From Spirochaetales bacterium (GTDB lineage Bacteria; Spirochaetota; Spirochaetia; JABEVK01): DNA of 11,130 nucleotides. Location: the NCBI GenBank assembly GCA_013043995.1, contig JABEVL010000104.1, positions 1-11,130 of the forward strand, given 5' to 3'. The position numbers were made by a program, and so were the translations under genes. Positions 1 through 6,925 of the stretch are shown here, one piece after another (position 1 is the stretch's first letter; each line of letters opens with the position of its first letter). The notes under the pieces were generated by a model. It worked only from the letters and a program-made list of their open reading frames with translations. It did no database searches and was not told where the DNA came from.

Positions 1-418
1 ATACGGGATTGGGGCATGGCTCTCAATCAGCTAGCGATAAAATTCGGGGACCGAGTCCCTGTCTGAAACCCATTTACACAAAAAGGGTTAGACCCTCGAT
101 ATGTTAATGTAACCGCACTGGGTGTACAGGCTAGCCACAACGTTGACACGGGGCAAAACAGCATTGGCGTGACCGAGGACGTAGCGAAGGCGTCCATTAG
201 CTACGATAGCAACAGCAAAGTCTGGTCACTCCAATTTAGCTGTCCATTCTGGCAGAAGCTTTCGGATACTGCGAGCTGGCTACAGCAGGCAACAGCGAGC
301 AGACAAAGTATTGATTCACCGAGTGGAACAATCGCTGTTGAAAATCGGGATATGCCTTCGGGGGGGCAATGGAAACGGTAGCCCTGTGGGTCCACTAAAA
401 GCCATTCGGTGGTTGCTT
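1..418. other. Left-end stretch without a supported gene
   Basis: No gene can be supported here. On the plus strand one frame is open from 67 to the stop at 379-381 (105 codons), but it is preceded by an in-frame TGA at 64-66. Its only usual start is a GTG at 169, which has no convincing ribosome binding site. The translation does not resemble a family I recognise. Its codons (many AGC, GTA and CTA) look unlike those of the transporter genes to the right. The minus strand is also open over 201-395, which weakens the coding case further. The stretch lies downstream of the leftward permease gene and may be a gene remnant or foreign DNA. A small imperfect hairpin (397-420) overlaps the permease stop codon but lacks a proper U-run, so I do not call it a terminator. 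Confidence 0.4.
47..96. repeat. Cluster of small inverted repeats
   Basis: Two dyads lie close together. GGGAC (47-51) pairs with GTCCC (55-59) around a 3-nt loop. GTCT plus AACCC (61-64 and 67-71) pairs with GGGTT plus AGAC (85-93), leaving a 2-nt bulge in the left arm and a 13-nt loop. A shorter alternative, AGGGT (84-88) with ACCCT (92-96), competes for the second arm. They could be RNA hairpins at the end of a transcript entering from the left, or recombination-site-like structures. Neither role is demonstrated and there is no T-run after either dyad. Confidence 0.35.
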
Positions 419-1294
419 TTATTCCTTCACCGACCCCAGCCCAAGACTGGCTACAAGTTGGCGGGAAAAAATTAGAAATATTATCAGGATAGGGATGATT
501 GAAACAGCCAAACCAAGGTAGACAGCACCTAAGTCCCGTGCATAGATACTTGGATTGAGACGGGAAATGAGGACAGGCATCGGAAAAAGACTTTGGCTGT
601 TAAGGACAACAAGGGGAAGAAGGAAGGAATTCCAATTTCCAATGAAACCCAAGATGGACATCGTGGCAATTCCTGGCATTGCCATGGGAATACCCAAGCG
701 GTGGAAAATTCTCAACTCAGAGGCCCCGTCGATCCGCATGGCCTCAATTAGACTCATGGGTAAGGACGTTTTATAATACTGCCGTAGGTAAAACACTCCG
801 AAGGAGTTGGCAATACTGGGAAGAATGAGCGGCCACCAGGTGTCAACCATTCCAAGACCTGAAATCAGTTTGTAAAAACCTATTAAACCCACCATCGTCG
901 GGATCATCATGACGGCCAGAATGATTCTCCAGAGAGACTGACCCCCGCGAAAGCGGTAAAAAGCAAAAGCAAAGGCCGTCATTGCAGAAAAGTAGGCAGA
1001 AAGAAAGGTGGTGCTGCTTGCAAGAATGAGTGAGTTCAAGAGCCCTCTAAAAACATTCCAGCCTTCTCCGCGCTGACCAGTAACAGGGTTGATCTTGCCG
1101 TTGACTAATGTATCGAGGTTTTTGGCAAAATGAGTTCCTGGAATTAAGGAGACCCCTGCAGAAATCTGCGTGTTACTTCTCGTCGCATTTGTAAGGACGA
1201 TCCAGAATGGAACTATACATGTTAAAGCCAACGCCAATAAAACAATATAGGCGATCGTTTTCTGTGTTAATCCTTTTTTTGTTTTCGGTAACAT
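419..1294 (-). CDS. Carbohydrate ABC transporter permease, MalG type (orphan paralog)
   Basis: This is a 291-aa inner-membrane permease of the binding-protein-dependent transport family, MalG/AraQ-like. It has about six hydrophobic segments. The cytoplasmic EAA loop that contacts the ATPase is at residues 184-208 (Glu184-Ala185, Gly190, Pro207-Gly208). The ATG at 1294 is supported by AGGAG (1304-1308) nine bases upstream. From residue 36 to the end it aligns without gaps to residues 46-301 of the permease at 3651-4556, with 152 of 256 identical by hand count (about 59%). It is transcribed away from the other transporter genes. No binding protein, MalF-type permease or ATPase follows it: the next 418 bases hold no supported gene. 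It probably arose by duplication and may be an alternative partner for the MalF-type subunit at 2737-3648. Reading frame and motifs are intact, so it does not look like a pseudogene. Confidence 0.93.
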   Translation of the reverse strand: MLPKTKKGLTQKTIAYIVLLALALTCIVPFWIVLTNATRSNTQISAGVSLIPGTHFAKNLDTLVNGKINPVTGQRGEGWNVFRGLLNSLILASSTTFLSAYFSAMTAFAFAFYRFRGGQSLWRIILAVMMIPTMVGLIGFYKLISGLGMVDTWWPLILPSIANSFGVFYLRQYYKTSLPMSLIEAMRIDGASELRIFHRLGIPMAMPGIATMSILGFIGNWNSFLLPLVVLNSQSLFPMPVLISRLNPSIYARDLGAVYLGLAVSIIPILIIFLIFSRQLVASLGLGSVKE

Positions 1295-1309
1295 TCTGAA
1301 AAACTCCTA

Positions 1310-1323
1310 TAAAAGCGATAGTA
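1310..1323. promoter_or_regulatory. Weak LacI-type operator candidate (left)
   Basis: The core AAGCGATA (1313-1320) is close to the AANCGNTT core bound by many LacI-family regulators, with the CG at 1316-1317. The flanks match the consensus poorly. It repeats the seven bases AAGCGAT found in the next candidate, 32 bp away, and lies just downstream of the leftward transcription start, between the -10 box and the ribosome binding site. Confidence 0.3.
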
Positions 1324-1328
1324 ATTCC

Positions 1329-1356
1329 AAAATAAAGAAAGCGCAAGCGATTTCAA
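1329..1356 (-). promoter_or_regulatory. Putative leftward promoter of the orphan permease
   Basis: On the minus strand a -35 box TTGAAA (1351-1356) is followed after 16 bp by a -10 box TATTTT (1329-1334). Transcription would start near 1322 and give a leader of about 28 nt containing the AGGAG site. A run of T on this strand (plus-strand A-run 1355-1364) lies directly upstream of the -35 box and could act as an UP element. A LacI-type dyad overlaps the -35 and spacer, which suggests repression. Assigned by eye from sigma-70 consensus. Confidence 0.5.
1342..1355. promoter_or_regulatory. LacI-type operator candidate (middle)
   Basis: The 14 bases CGCAAGCGATTTCA match the LacI/CcpA-type consensus TGNAANCGNTTNCA at every defined position except the first. 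The dyad centre lies between C1348 and G1349. It overlaps the -35 box and spacer of the leftward promoter, a classical repression position. A different, longer dyad, GAAANCGCNNGCGNTTTC (1337-1354), is centred 3 bp to the left, so the true centre is not certain. The LacI-family product of 5897-6925 is the obvious candidate ligand. Confidence 0.5.
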
Positions 1357-1372
1357 AAAAAAAAGAAACGAG

Positions 1373-1386
1373 TGTTTACGATAACA
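1373..1386. promoter_or_regulatory. LacI-type operator candidate (right)
   Basis: The 14 bases TGTTTACGATAACA are a dyad of the form TGTTNNCGNNAACA centred between C1379 and G1380. This is the geometry of LacI-family sites with a central CG. The site ends one base before the -35 box of the rightward promoter (1388-1393), where a bound dimer could block RNA polymerase or, as with some CcpA sites, activate it. Confidence 0.5.
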
Positions 1387-1387
1387 G

Positions 1388-1416
1388 TTGCAAAGAATCA
1401 AAGTATGGTTTATAAC
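1388..1416 (+). promoter_or_regulatory. Putative promoter of the transporter/GH5/lacI operon
   Basis: A -35 box TTGCAA (1388-1393) and a -10 box TATAAC (1411-1416) are separated by 17 bp, close to the sigma-70 consensus. Transcription would begin near 1423, leaving a 5' leader of roughly 28 nt before the ATG at 1451. No other good promoter is obvious between here and the regulator gene, so the five genes to 6925 are probably cotranscribed. Confidence 0.55.
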
Positions 1417-1450
1417 TAAAAAGTACTAAAAAAGACAGCGGGGGTGTGGT

Positions 1451-2719
1451 ATGAAGACAATAACAACTTTATTTTTCTGTATTGGCTTGTTGTACTTTGC
1501 TTCGTGTTCTCAGAACGTTGCTCAGCAAAAATCCAACGTTCTGACAATTATGGCAATGTCCGATGAGTTTAAAACGAATGGAGTCATACAAGATTTTGAA
1601 AAGATGACAGGTGCCAAGGTTGATTTGCAAATTGTTCCCAATGAACAGTACATGAACAAGCTCCTGCCTCTTCTGAAAACCGGAAAGGATGTCCCCGACA
1701 TTTTTGAGGGTGAAGCCGGTTACGTTAAGCAGGTTGTGAACTTGGGGATGAGTGTGAACCTTTCTAAGCCCCCCTACAATGCCGACACTTCTGAAATGTA
1801 TCCTTACGCTGTTCAGATGGGGACCGATGACCACGGTGTTCTCAGGGCTCTGACTTGGCAGTGCACACCTGGTGGAATTTTTTATCGCAGAAGTCTGGCA
1901 AAAAAATACTTGGGTACTGATTCACCGGAAAAAGTTCAGCAATATTTCACAAGCTGGGACAAAATGATCGAGCTGGGCAAAATTTTGAAAGAAAAGTCGC
2001 ATGGACAAGTTAAACTCCTGCCGGGTGAAGGCGACCTTGGAGTGATTTTCTTCGCAAACAAAGCCAAGCCGTATGTTAACTCCAGTAATGATTTCTACTT
2101 AGACCCCATGATTTCAAAATTCCTGACTGTAGCCTCTGAAGTCAGGAAAGATGGTCTGGACGCCAAGCTTTCAGCCTGGTCTGCTCCCTGGATGGAGGGT
2201 TTGAATACTAAGCCAGGTGAAGCGAAGATCTTTTGCTATGTACTTCCCACTTGGGGTTTGTTTTTTGTCATGAATGGACAAAAGAATTCCTTGGGCGATT
2301 GGGGTTTGGTATCAGCCCCCATGAGTTACTACTGGGGAGGAACGTGGCTTAACATTTACAAGAAGAGTCCAAATAAAGAACTGGCCTGGAAATTCATCCA
2401 GATGCTGACCCAAAACACGAAGTACATGACGGCTTATGCCAAGCGGATCGGTGACTTCATGTCCAATAAAGTTGTGGTGGATTCTATTAAATCGACGATG
2501 TCCAGTCCGTTGCTCGATGGGCAAAACCATTACGCGTTCTTTGCTCAAATCGCCGACAAACTGAATGCATCGGCCGTGTCCCCCTACGACACGACAATTG
2601 ACGGCATTGTAGGAGCCGTTTTGGGCCAATATCCTAGCGGGGACATCAATTTGCAAAAGGCTATCGGGCAAATTAAAAATCGGGTAAAAGAAGAATTTCC
2701 GCAGTGGACAGTTAACTGA
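1451..2719 (+). CDS. Carbohydrate ABC transporter solute-binding lipoprotein
   Basis: This 422-aa protein belongs to the extracellular solute-binding family 1 (MalE/UgpB-like), which captures a sugar and delivers it to the membrane permeases. Residues 1-18 form a signal peptide with a short charged start and a hydrophobic core. The lipobox Phe-Ala-Ser-Cys places the acylated cysteine at residue 19, and the Phe at -3 is a relaxed form compatible with spirochaetes. The first mature lobe has the typical pattern of a beta strand, a long helix with a Lys-Met-Thr-Gly turn, and a 'VPDIFEG' segment that lines the ligand cleft. The length is usual for the family. The ribosome binding site is unusual (a G-run at 1440-1444, six bases before the ATG). 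The next gene starts 17 nt after the stop. The substrate cannot be read from sequence; the linked GH5 enzyme suggests a beta-linked oligosaccharide. Confidence 0.93.
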   Translation: MKTITTLFFCIGLLYFASCSQNVAQQKSNVLTIMAMSDEFKTNGVIQDFEKMTGAKVDLQIVPNEQYMNKLLPLLKTGKDVPDIFEGEAGYVKQVVNLGMSVNLSKPPYNADTSEMYPYAVQMGTDDHGVLRALTWQCTPGGIFYRRSLAKKYLGTDSPEKVQQYFTSWDKMIELGKILKEKSHGQVKLLPGEGDLGVIFFANKAKPYVNSSNDFYLDPMISKFLTVASEVRKDGLDAKLSAWSAPWMEGLNTKPGEAKIFCYVLPTWGLFFVMNGQKNSLGDWGLVSAPMSYYWGGTWLNIYKKSPNKELAWKFIQMLTQNTKYMTAYAKRIGDFMSNKVVVDSIKSTMSSPLLDGQNHYAFFAQIADKLNASAVSPYDTTIDGIVGAVLGQYPSGDINLQKAIGQIKNRVKEEFPQWTVN

Positions 2720-2736
2720 AGGTTCGGAGGTTTGTA

Positions 2737-3648
2737 ATGCGTGGTTTAAATCGGTGGGCGTACCTTTTCATCCTGCCCTTCTTCGTGATATTTGCAATTT
2801 TTACTGCCTACCCGATCATTAGTACGCTTATTACGAGTTTTACTAACGAATCGATGGCCACAATGTCAACGAAATTTGTTGGGTTAAGTAATTATTACTC
2901 CGAAATTACTTCGGGCCTTTTTTGGAAATCTTTCGGTAATACATTAGCAATTTGGATACCGAATATCATCCTTCAGATGGCGATTGCCTTGTTGCTTGCA
3001 GCTTGGTTTACGAATTCGGAATTGAAACTAAAGGGTAAGGGAGTTTTTCGTGCCATTTTTTTCTTTCCGAATATTATTACGGTAACAACGATTGCGATTC
3101 TGGTTTATGTCCTGTTCGATTGGCAGCATGGTGTGATCAACCAGCTTTTATTCGGATCCGGTACGGCCGAAACGGCAAAATATATCAATTGGTTTGACCG
3201 TGGTTGGCGTATCCAGCTCATCATTGGGATCATTCAGACCTGGATGTGGTTCGGGTACACGATGATCATGTTGATGGCAGGAATCCAGGCAATGCCCGTG
3301 TCGATGTACGAAGCTGCGACGATCGACGGAGCTTCTGGGGCAAGAATATTTTTCTCAATCGTTTTACCCTACATCCGGCCGATTTTGGTTTACATCATCA
3401 TCACTTCTATCATTGGCGGATTGCAGATGTTTGATATGCCTTGGGTCCTGTTCCAGAATCAAGGCGGTGCAGACCAAGGTGCTATGACGATGTCGGTTTA
3501 TATGTACTCCAGGTCGTTCACTTGGGATCAAAATCTTGGGGCTGGTTCTGCGGTGGCTTGGATCATGTTCGGTATCATTGCCGTAGCTTCCTTTGCTTAC
3601 CTCAAAGTTGCGTATGGTAAGGAAGATCGACAGGATGGGATTAACTAA
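2737..3648 (+). CDS. Carbohydrate ABC transporter permease, MalF type
   Basis: This 303-aa inner-membrane permease, UgpA/MalF-like, is the first of the two transmembrane subunits of the importer. A hydrophobic helix begins at about residue 8. Further membrane segments lie near 68-90, 106-127, 160-185, 215-235 and 272-293, giving the usual six. The EAA loop for ATPase coupling spans residues 192-214 (Glu192-Ala193-Ala194, Gly198, Pro211, Pro215 following). GGAGG (2726-2730) lies six bases before the ATG, a strong start. It sits between the binding-protein gene and the MalG-type gene with a 2-nt gap to the latter. It is the only MalF-type gene in the window, so it may have to pair with both MalG-type proteins. 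No ATP-binding subunit is encoded nearby; importers of this class often share an MsmK/UgpC-like ATPase encoded elsewhere. Confidence 0.95.
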   Translation: MRGLNRWAYLFILPFFVIFAIFTAYPIISTLITSFTNESMATMSTKFVGLSNYYSEITSGLFWKSFGNTLAIWIPNIILQMAIALLLAAWFTNSELKLKGKGVFRAIFFFPNIITVTTIAILVYVLFDWQHGVINQLLFGSGTAETAKYINWFDRGWRIQLIIGIIQTWMWFGYTMIMLMAGIQAMPVSMYEAATIDGASGARIFFSIVLPYIRPILVYIIITSIIGGLQMFDMPWVLFQNQGGADQGAMTMSVYMYSRSFTWDQNLGAGSAVAWIMFGIIAVASFAYLKVAYGKEDRQDGIN

Positions 3649-3650
3649 TC

Positions 3651-4556
3651 ATGACTAACAAGAACAATACCTCTATGCTTGGCATTTCTAAAATGTCTAC
3701 CTTAAATGCCAAGCGTCTATTCGCTTATGCTGTGATCCTTTTTTTCGTTCTCATCTGTATTTTACCTTTCTATATCATGGTAATTAATGCTACGAGGTCG
3801 AATAATCAGGTTCTTTCCGGGGTTAGCCTTCTTCCCGGGCAGTCGACTGTGGACAATTTTAAAAATCTTATTTTTGGAAAGATCGACCCCAACAGTCACA
3901 TAAGGGGTGGCGGTCTTAATATCCCGCAGGGTTTCCTTAACTCACTCATCATTGCCGTAAGTTCAACCGTTTTGTCGGGATATTTCAGCGCTTTAACTGC
4001 TTTTTCTTTCGTGATTTACCGCTTTAAAGGCAAAAAGTTTCTTTGGTCTTTGATTCTGGCGGTGATCATGGTGCCGACAGTAGTAGGCTTGGTCGGTTTT
4101 TATCAGCTTATTAGTAACCTGAATATGATCGATACCTACTGGCCTTTAATTTTGCCTGCCATTGCCAGCCCGTTTGCTGTTTTCTTTCTGAGGCAATACA
4201 TGATTTCCAGTATTCCTCTGAGCTTGATTGAGGCTTCAAGAATTGATGGAGCTTCTGAAATCAGGATCTTTCATAAAATTGTTTTGCCCTTGTCAATGCC
4301 GGGTATTGCGACCATTTCCATTTTGGGTTTTTTGGGGAGTTGGAATAGCTACTTGTTACCCTTGATCGTTCTCAACAACAAGCAACTCTTTACAATGCCT
4401 TTGCTGATCCAGCAACTCAACACCACGTTGTATAACAGGGACTTCGGTGCGATGTCGATGGGTATTGCAATTTCGATTGTGCCCATTCTGCTGATGTTTA
4501 TCTTTTTCTCAAAATTTCTCATAGAAGGAATTTCTTCTGGAGGTGTGAAGGAGTAG
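3651..4556 (+). CDS. Carbohydrate ABC transporter permease, MalG type
   Basis: This 301-aa inner-membrane permease is the second transmembrane subunit of the operon's importer. It has six hydrophobic segments and an EAA loop at residues 194-218. It starts 2 nt after the stop of the MalF-type gene, so translation is probably coupled. Only a weak GGGA (3637-3640) serves as ribosome binding site. Compared with its paralog at 419-1294 it has ten extra N-terminal residues. Met9 and Met15 are alternative starts, but neither has a better ribosome binding site, so I keep the first ATG. Its last bases carry the AAGGAG (4548-4553) that serves the GH5 gene. Confidence 0.95.
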   Translation: MTNKNNTSMLGISKMSTLNAKRLFAYAVILFFVLICILPFYIMVINATRSNNQVLSGVSLLPGQSTVDNFKNLIFGKIDPNSHIRGGGLNIPQGFLNSLIIAVSSTVLSGYFSALTAFSFVIYRFKGKKFLWSLILAVIMVPTVVGLVGFYQLISNLNMIDTYWPLILPAIASPFAVFFLRQYMISSIPLSLIEASRIDGASEIRIFHKIVLPLSMPGIATISILGFLGSWNSYLLPLIVLNNKQLFTMPLLIQQLNTTLYNRDFGAMSMGIAISIVPILLMFIFFSKFLIEGISSGGVKE

Positions 4557-4559
4557 ATT

Positions 4560-5879
4560 GTGTCTTCCACAAAATCTTTTGAGAAGGTTCATGTTTCCGG
4601 TGATCAACTTTTATGTGAAAATAAACCCTGGATCATGAAAGGTTTCAGCCTAGGAAATTTGCTCAACACAGAGTCTTTCATGACGGGTTGGCCAGGGACA
4701 GATCATCAACGTCAAGATATAACTCTCAGAGCTTGGGGCTACGAGTCTTCTCTAGAGTTTTGGTCCGATTATCGCCGCTCTTACTTTTCATTAGAGGATG
4801 CGAAACTGATGTCGGAACTCGGTGCGAACACGGTTAGGTTGCCATTTCCTTTTCGTTTGTTTTATCCTGAGTTTCCGTTCGAATCCTCAGGTGAAAATGC
4901 TTTGTCGGTTTTGGATGAGATCATCTCGACTTCTGCTGAAGCTGGTTTGCGAACAATTCTGGATCTTCATTCAGTACCAGGCGGCCAAAACCCGGATTCC
5001 CACTCGGATGATGATAGGGGAGTTTCTTCTTTTTGGTTTGACCAGTCAGCACAGCGCAGAGTATCCTGGTTATGGGAAATTCTTGCCGAACACTACAAAG
5101 ACGATCCCCGTGTTGTGGGATATGACGTCTTGAATGAACCCGTAGTGCCCATGGAATGTCCCCAAGACGTTCTCTTTAGATTTTATAGGGACACCCTAGA
5201 ATCAATTAGAAAAAAAGACCCTGACAAAGTGGTTTGGATTGAAGGAAACTACTGGGGAACTACTTTTCAAGGACTCAAGGAGTTGTCCAAAGAAAATCAG
5301 GTTGCTTTTTCTTTTCATTTTTATCCGCGCTACACCGTGGAAAAATTGGGGGAGCATTGGTCAGAAAAAGATGTCGCTGATCCTTTGTCCAAGCAAGTTC
5401 ATTTCTTGAAAGAAGAATTGGGCACACCGTTGTGGTGCGGTGAAACGGGAAGTCGATGGTCGTCTGACTCCATTGGTTCACAGCTCAAGATGGTTGAACC
5501 GGTGCTTAAAGTGTTTCAAGAGAATCAAGTTTCTTGGAGCCTTTGGTCCTGGAAGGATGTCGGTGCTATGGGACTGTTTCGTCCTGCTGCTGATTCACCT
5601 TGGAACACGTTTGTGACTCAGATAGGTTGGGATTTTGGAGAAGACGAAAAAAAAATAGTTTTATTACAAAAGCAAATTCCAGGTGATCCGGAAATTACCA
5701 AGTACAGGTTGCAGGGTGCACTGCAAATTGCTGCTCGAGAAACCGGGTTATTCCCGAAGTTGCTTCATTTAACTAAAAAAGATCGGCAAGAGTTAGTTCA
5801 ATCCTTTGAAATCCAAAGATGCTCGGCGCTTGAGCCTGTTTTAGCTTTAGTTCGTAAATATTTAATTGAAACTAATTAG
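4560..5879 (+). CDS. Cytoplasmic glycoside hydrolase family 5 enzyme
   Basis: This 439-aa (beta/alpha)8-barrel hydrolase of the GH5 (cellulase A) type cleaves beta-glycosidic bonds with retention. Visible GH5 signatures are Arg93 in 'TVRLPF', His137 in 'DLHSVPG', the acid/base Glu193 in 'LNEP', His253 and Tyr255 in 'FHFYP', the nucleophile Glu295 in 'CGETG', and a Trp-rich strand at 326-331. There is no signal peptide or lipobox, so it should act inside the cell on imported oligosaccharides, as a beta-glucosidase, exo-glucanase or mannosidase-like enzyme. Which one cannot be read here. About 75 residues after the barrel (from about 362) form a helical tail of unknown role. The start is GTG at 4560, with AAGGAG six bases upstream inside the end of the permease gene. 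The regulator follows after 17 nt. Confidence 0.92.
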   Translation: MSSTKSFEKVHVSGDQLLCENKPWIMKGFSLGNLLNTESFMTGWPGTDHQRQDITLRAWGYESSLEFWSDYRRSYFSLEDAKLMSELGANTVRLPFPFRLFYPEFPFESSGENALSVLDEIISTSAEAGLRTILDLHSVPGGQNPDSHSDDDRGVSSFWFDQSAQRRVSWLWEILAEHYKDDPRVVGYDVLNEPVVPMECPQDVLFRFYRDTLESIRKKDPDKVVWIEGNYWGTTFQGLKELSKENQVAFSFHFYPRYTVEKLGEHWSEKDVADPLSKQVHFLKEELGTPLWCGETGSRWSSDSIGSQLKMVEPVLKVFQENQVSWSLWSWKDVGAMGLFRPAADSPWNTFVTQIGWDFGEDEKKIVLLQKQIPGDPEITKYRLQGALQIAARETGLFPKLLHLTKKDRQELVQSFEIQRCSALEPVLALVRKYLIETN

Positions 5880-5896
5880 ATATAAGGAAGGTTGTT

Positions 5897-6925
5897 TTGG
5901 CTACACAAAAAGATGTCGCAAAAAGAGCGGGCGTTTCTTTTATCACTGTTTCGAGAGTGGTCAACGGATTAAATAATGTTAAAGAAGAAACTCGCCGCCG
6001 GGTTGAACAGGCCATTTGGGAGCTTAAATATTATCCCAATGCCTTGGGCCGCGCTCTCAATAGCGGTCGTGTTGGTACGATTGGTGTTGTTACCCCAATA
6101 AGAATGCACACGGATTTTGGGGCTGATTATTACTTAATCAGTATCCTGAACGGTATTGAGCATTGGTGCAGAAAAAATGCCTCTGACCTCATTATTTCGA
6201 CGCAGGCTTCACAGGATGAAAATCCTGACTTGCTGAACTTGTATCACAAGCGGAAGGTAGACGGAATCGTCTTTGTGGGATTTCAGAGGGTCCCGAGCTC
6301 TGTCATCAACGAAATCCACGGCGAAAGAATTCCTAGCGTGATCATCGCTGATCGCCCTTCCTTTGATGATTTACCTTGGATTGACACAGATAACATTAAC
6401 GCTGGAAGTCAGGCCTTAGAACAACTTCTGAATCACGGCTGTCAGAGGGTCGGCGTCGTGCTCCATGACATCAATGTCATGGAAAATCTTAACATCTGGG
6501 ATCGTTGGCTGGGAATTAAGGAAACCATTCAAAACCGGAATCTTAAGTGGAGTGAAGAGTGGAAAATTGATGTTCCTGATCTAACACTGGATTCGGGTGC
6601 GATGGCCTTTCACGCCTGGAAAAATTTGGGATCGAATCGTCCCGATGGGATGATCTGCGGCAATGACCATCTTGCCATTGGCTTTATTCGTGAAGCACTG
6701 GCGAATGGAATTCGAGTTCCCGAAGACGTGAAAGTGATAGGTTTTGATGGCATTCCTGAAGGCCGGTGGCTGATTCCTGATTTGGCGACGATGGTTCAGC
6801 CGCTATCAGATATGGGCTACCTGGCAGCTGAATTCTTGGAGGCGCGAATGACCTCCAATGCCCATAGCACCTCGCTCACCCGGATCATGCCGCTCACCTT
6901 TCGAAACGGTAAATCAATCGGATGA
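5897..6925 (+). CDS. LacI-family transcriptional regulator
   Basis: This is a 342-aa DNA-binding regulator. Residues 3-26 are the LacI helix-turn-helix ('TQKDVAKRAGVS' then 'TVSRVVNG'). Residues 46-58 form the hinge helix, with Leu54 in the position that inserts into the operator centre. Residues from about 60 on are a periplasmic-binding-like sugar sensor, with 'GFDG' near the end of the second lobe. The pair Phe15-Ile16 occupies the base-reading positions of the recognition helix (Tyr-Gln in LacI itself). The start is TTG at 5897 after a purine-rich AAGGAAGG (5884-5891). This start leaves the domain complete; no upstream alternative is needed. As last gene of the operon it probably controls its own expression through the CGAT-cored dyads at 1310-1386, with a transported or hydrolysed sugar as effector. 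Confidence 0.94.
   Translation: MATQKDVAKRAGVSFITVSRVVNGLNNVKEETRRRVEQAIWELKYYPNALGRALNSGRVGTIGVVTPIRMHTDFGADYYLISILNGIEHWCRKNASDLIISTQASQDENPDLLNLYHKRKVDGIVFVGFQRVPSSVINEIHGERIPSVIIADRPSFDDLPWIDTDNINAGSQALEQLLNHGCQRVGVVLHDINVMENLNIWDRWLGIKETIQNRNLKWSEEWKIDVPDLTLDSGAMAFHAWKNLGSNRPDGMICGNDHLAIGFIREALANGIRVPEDVKVIGFDGIPEGRWLIPDLATMVQPLSDMGYLAAEFLEARMTSNAHSTSLTRIMPLTFRNGKSIG

Noticed and set aside
45..96. Possible tRNA or complete integron attC site
   Set aside because: The dyads do not form a cloverleaf or a T-loop with CCA end, and only one attC core motif is found, without its partner at the proper distance.
201..395. 64-codon minus-strand frame downstream of the orphan permease
   Set aside because: It lacks a ribosome binding site, overlaps another open frame on the opposite strand, and has no recognisable domain.
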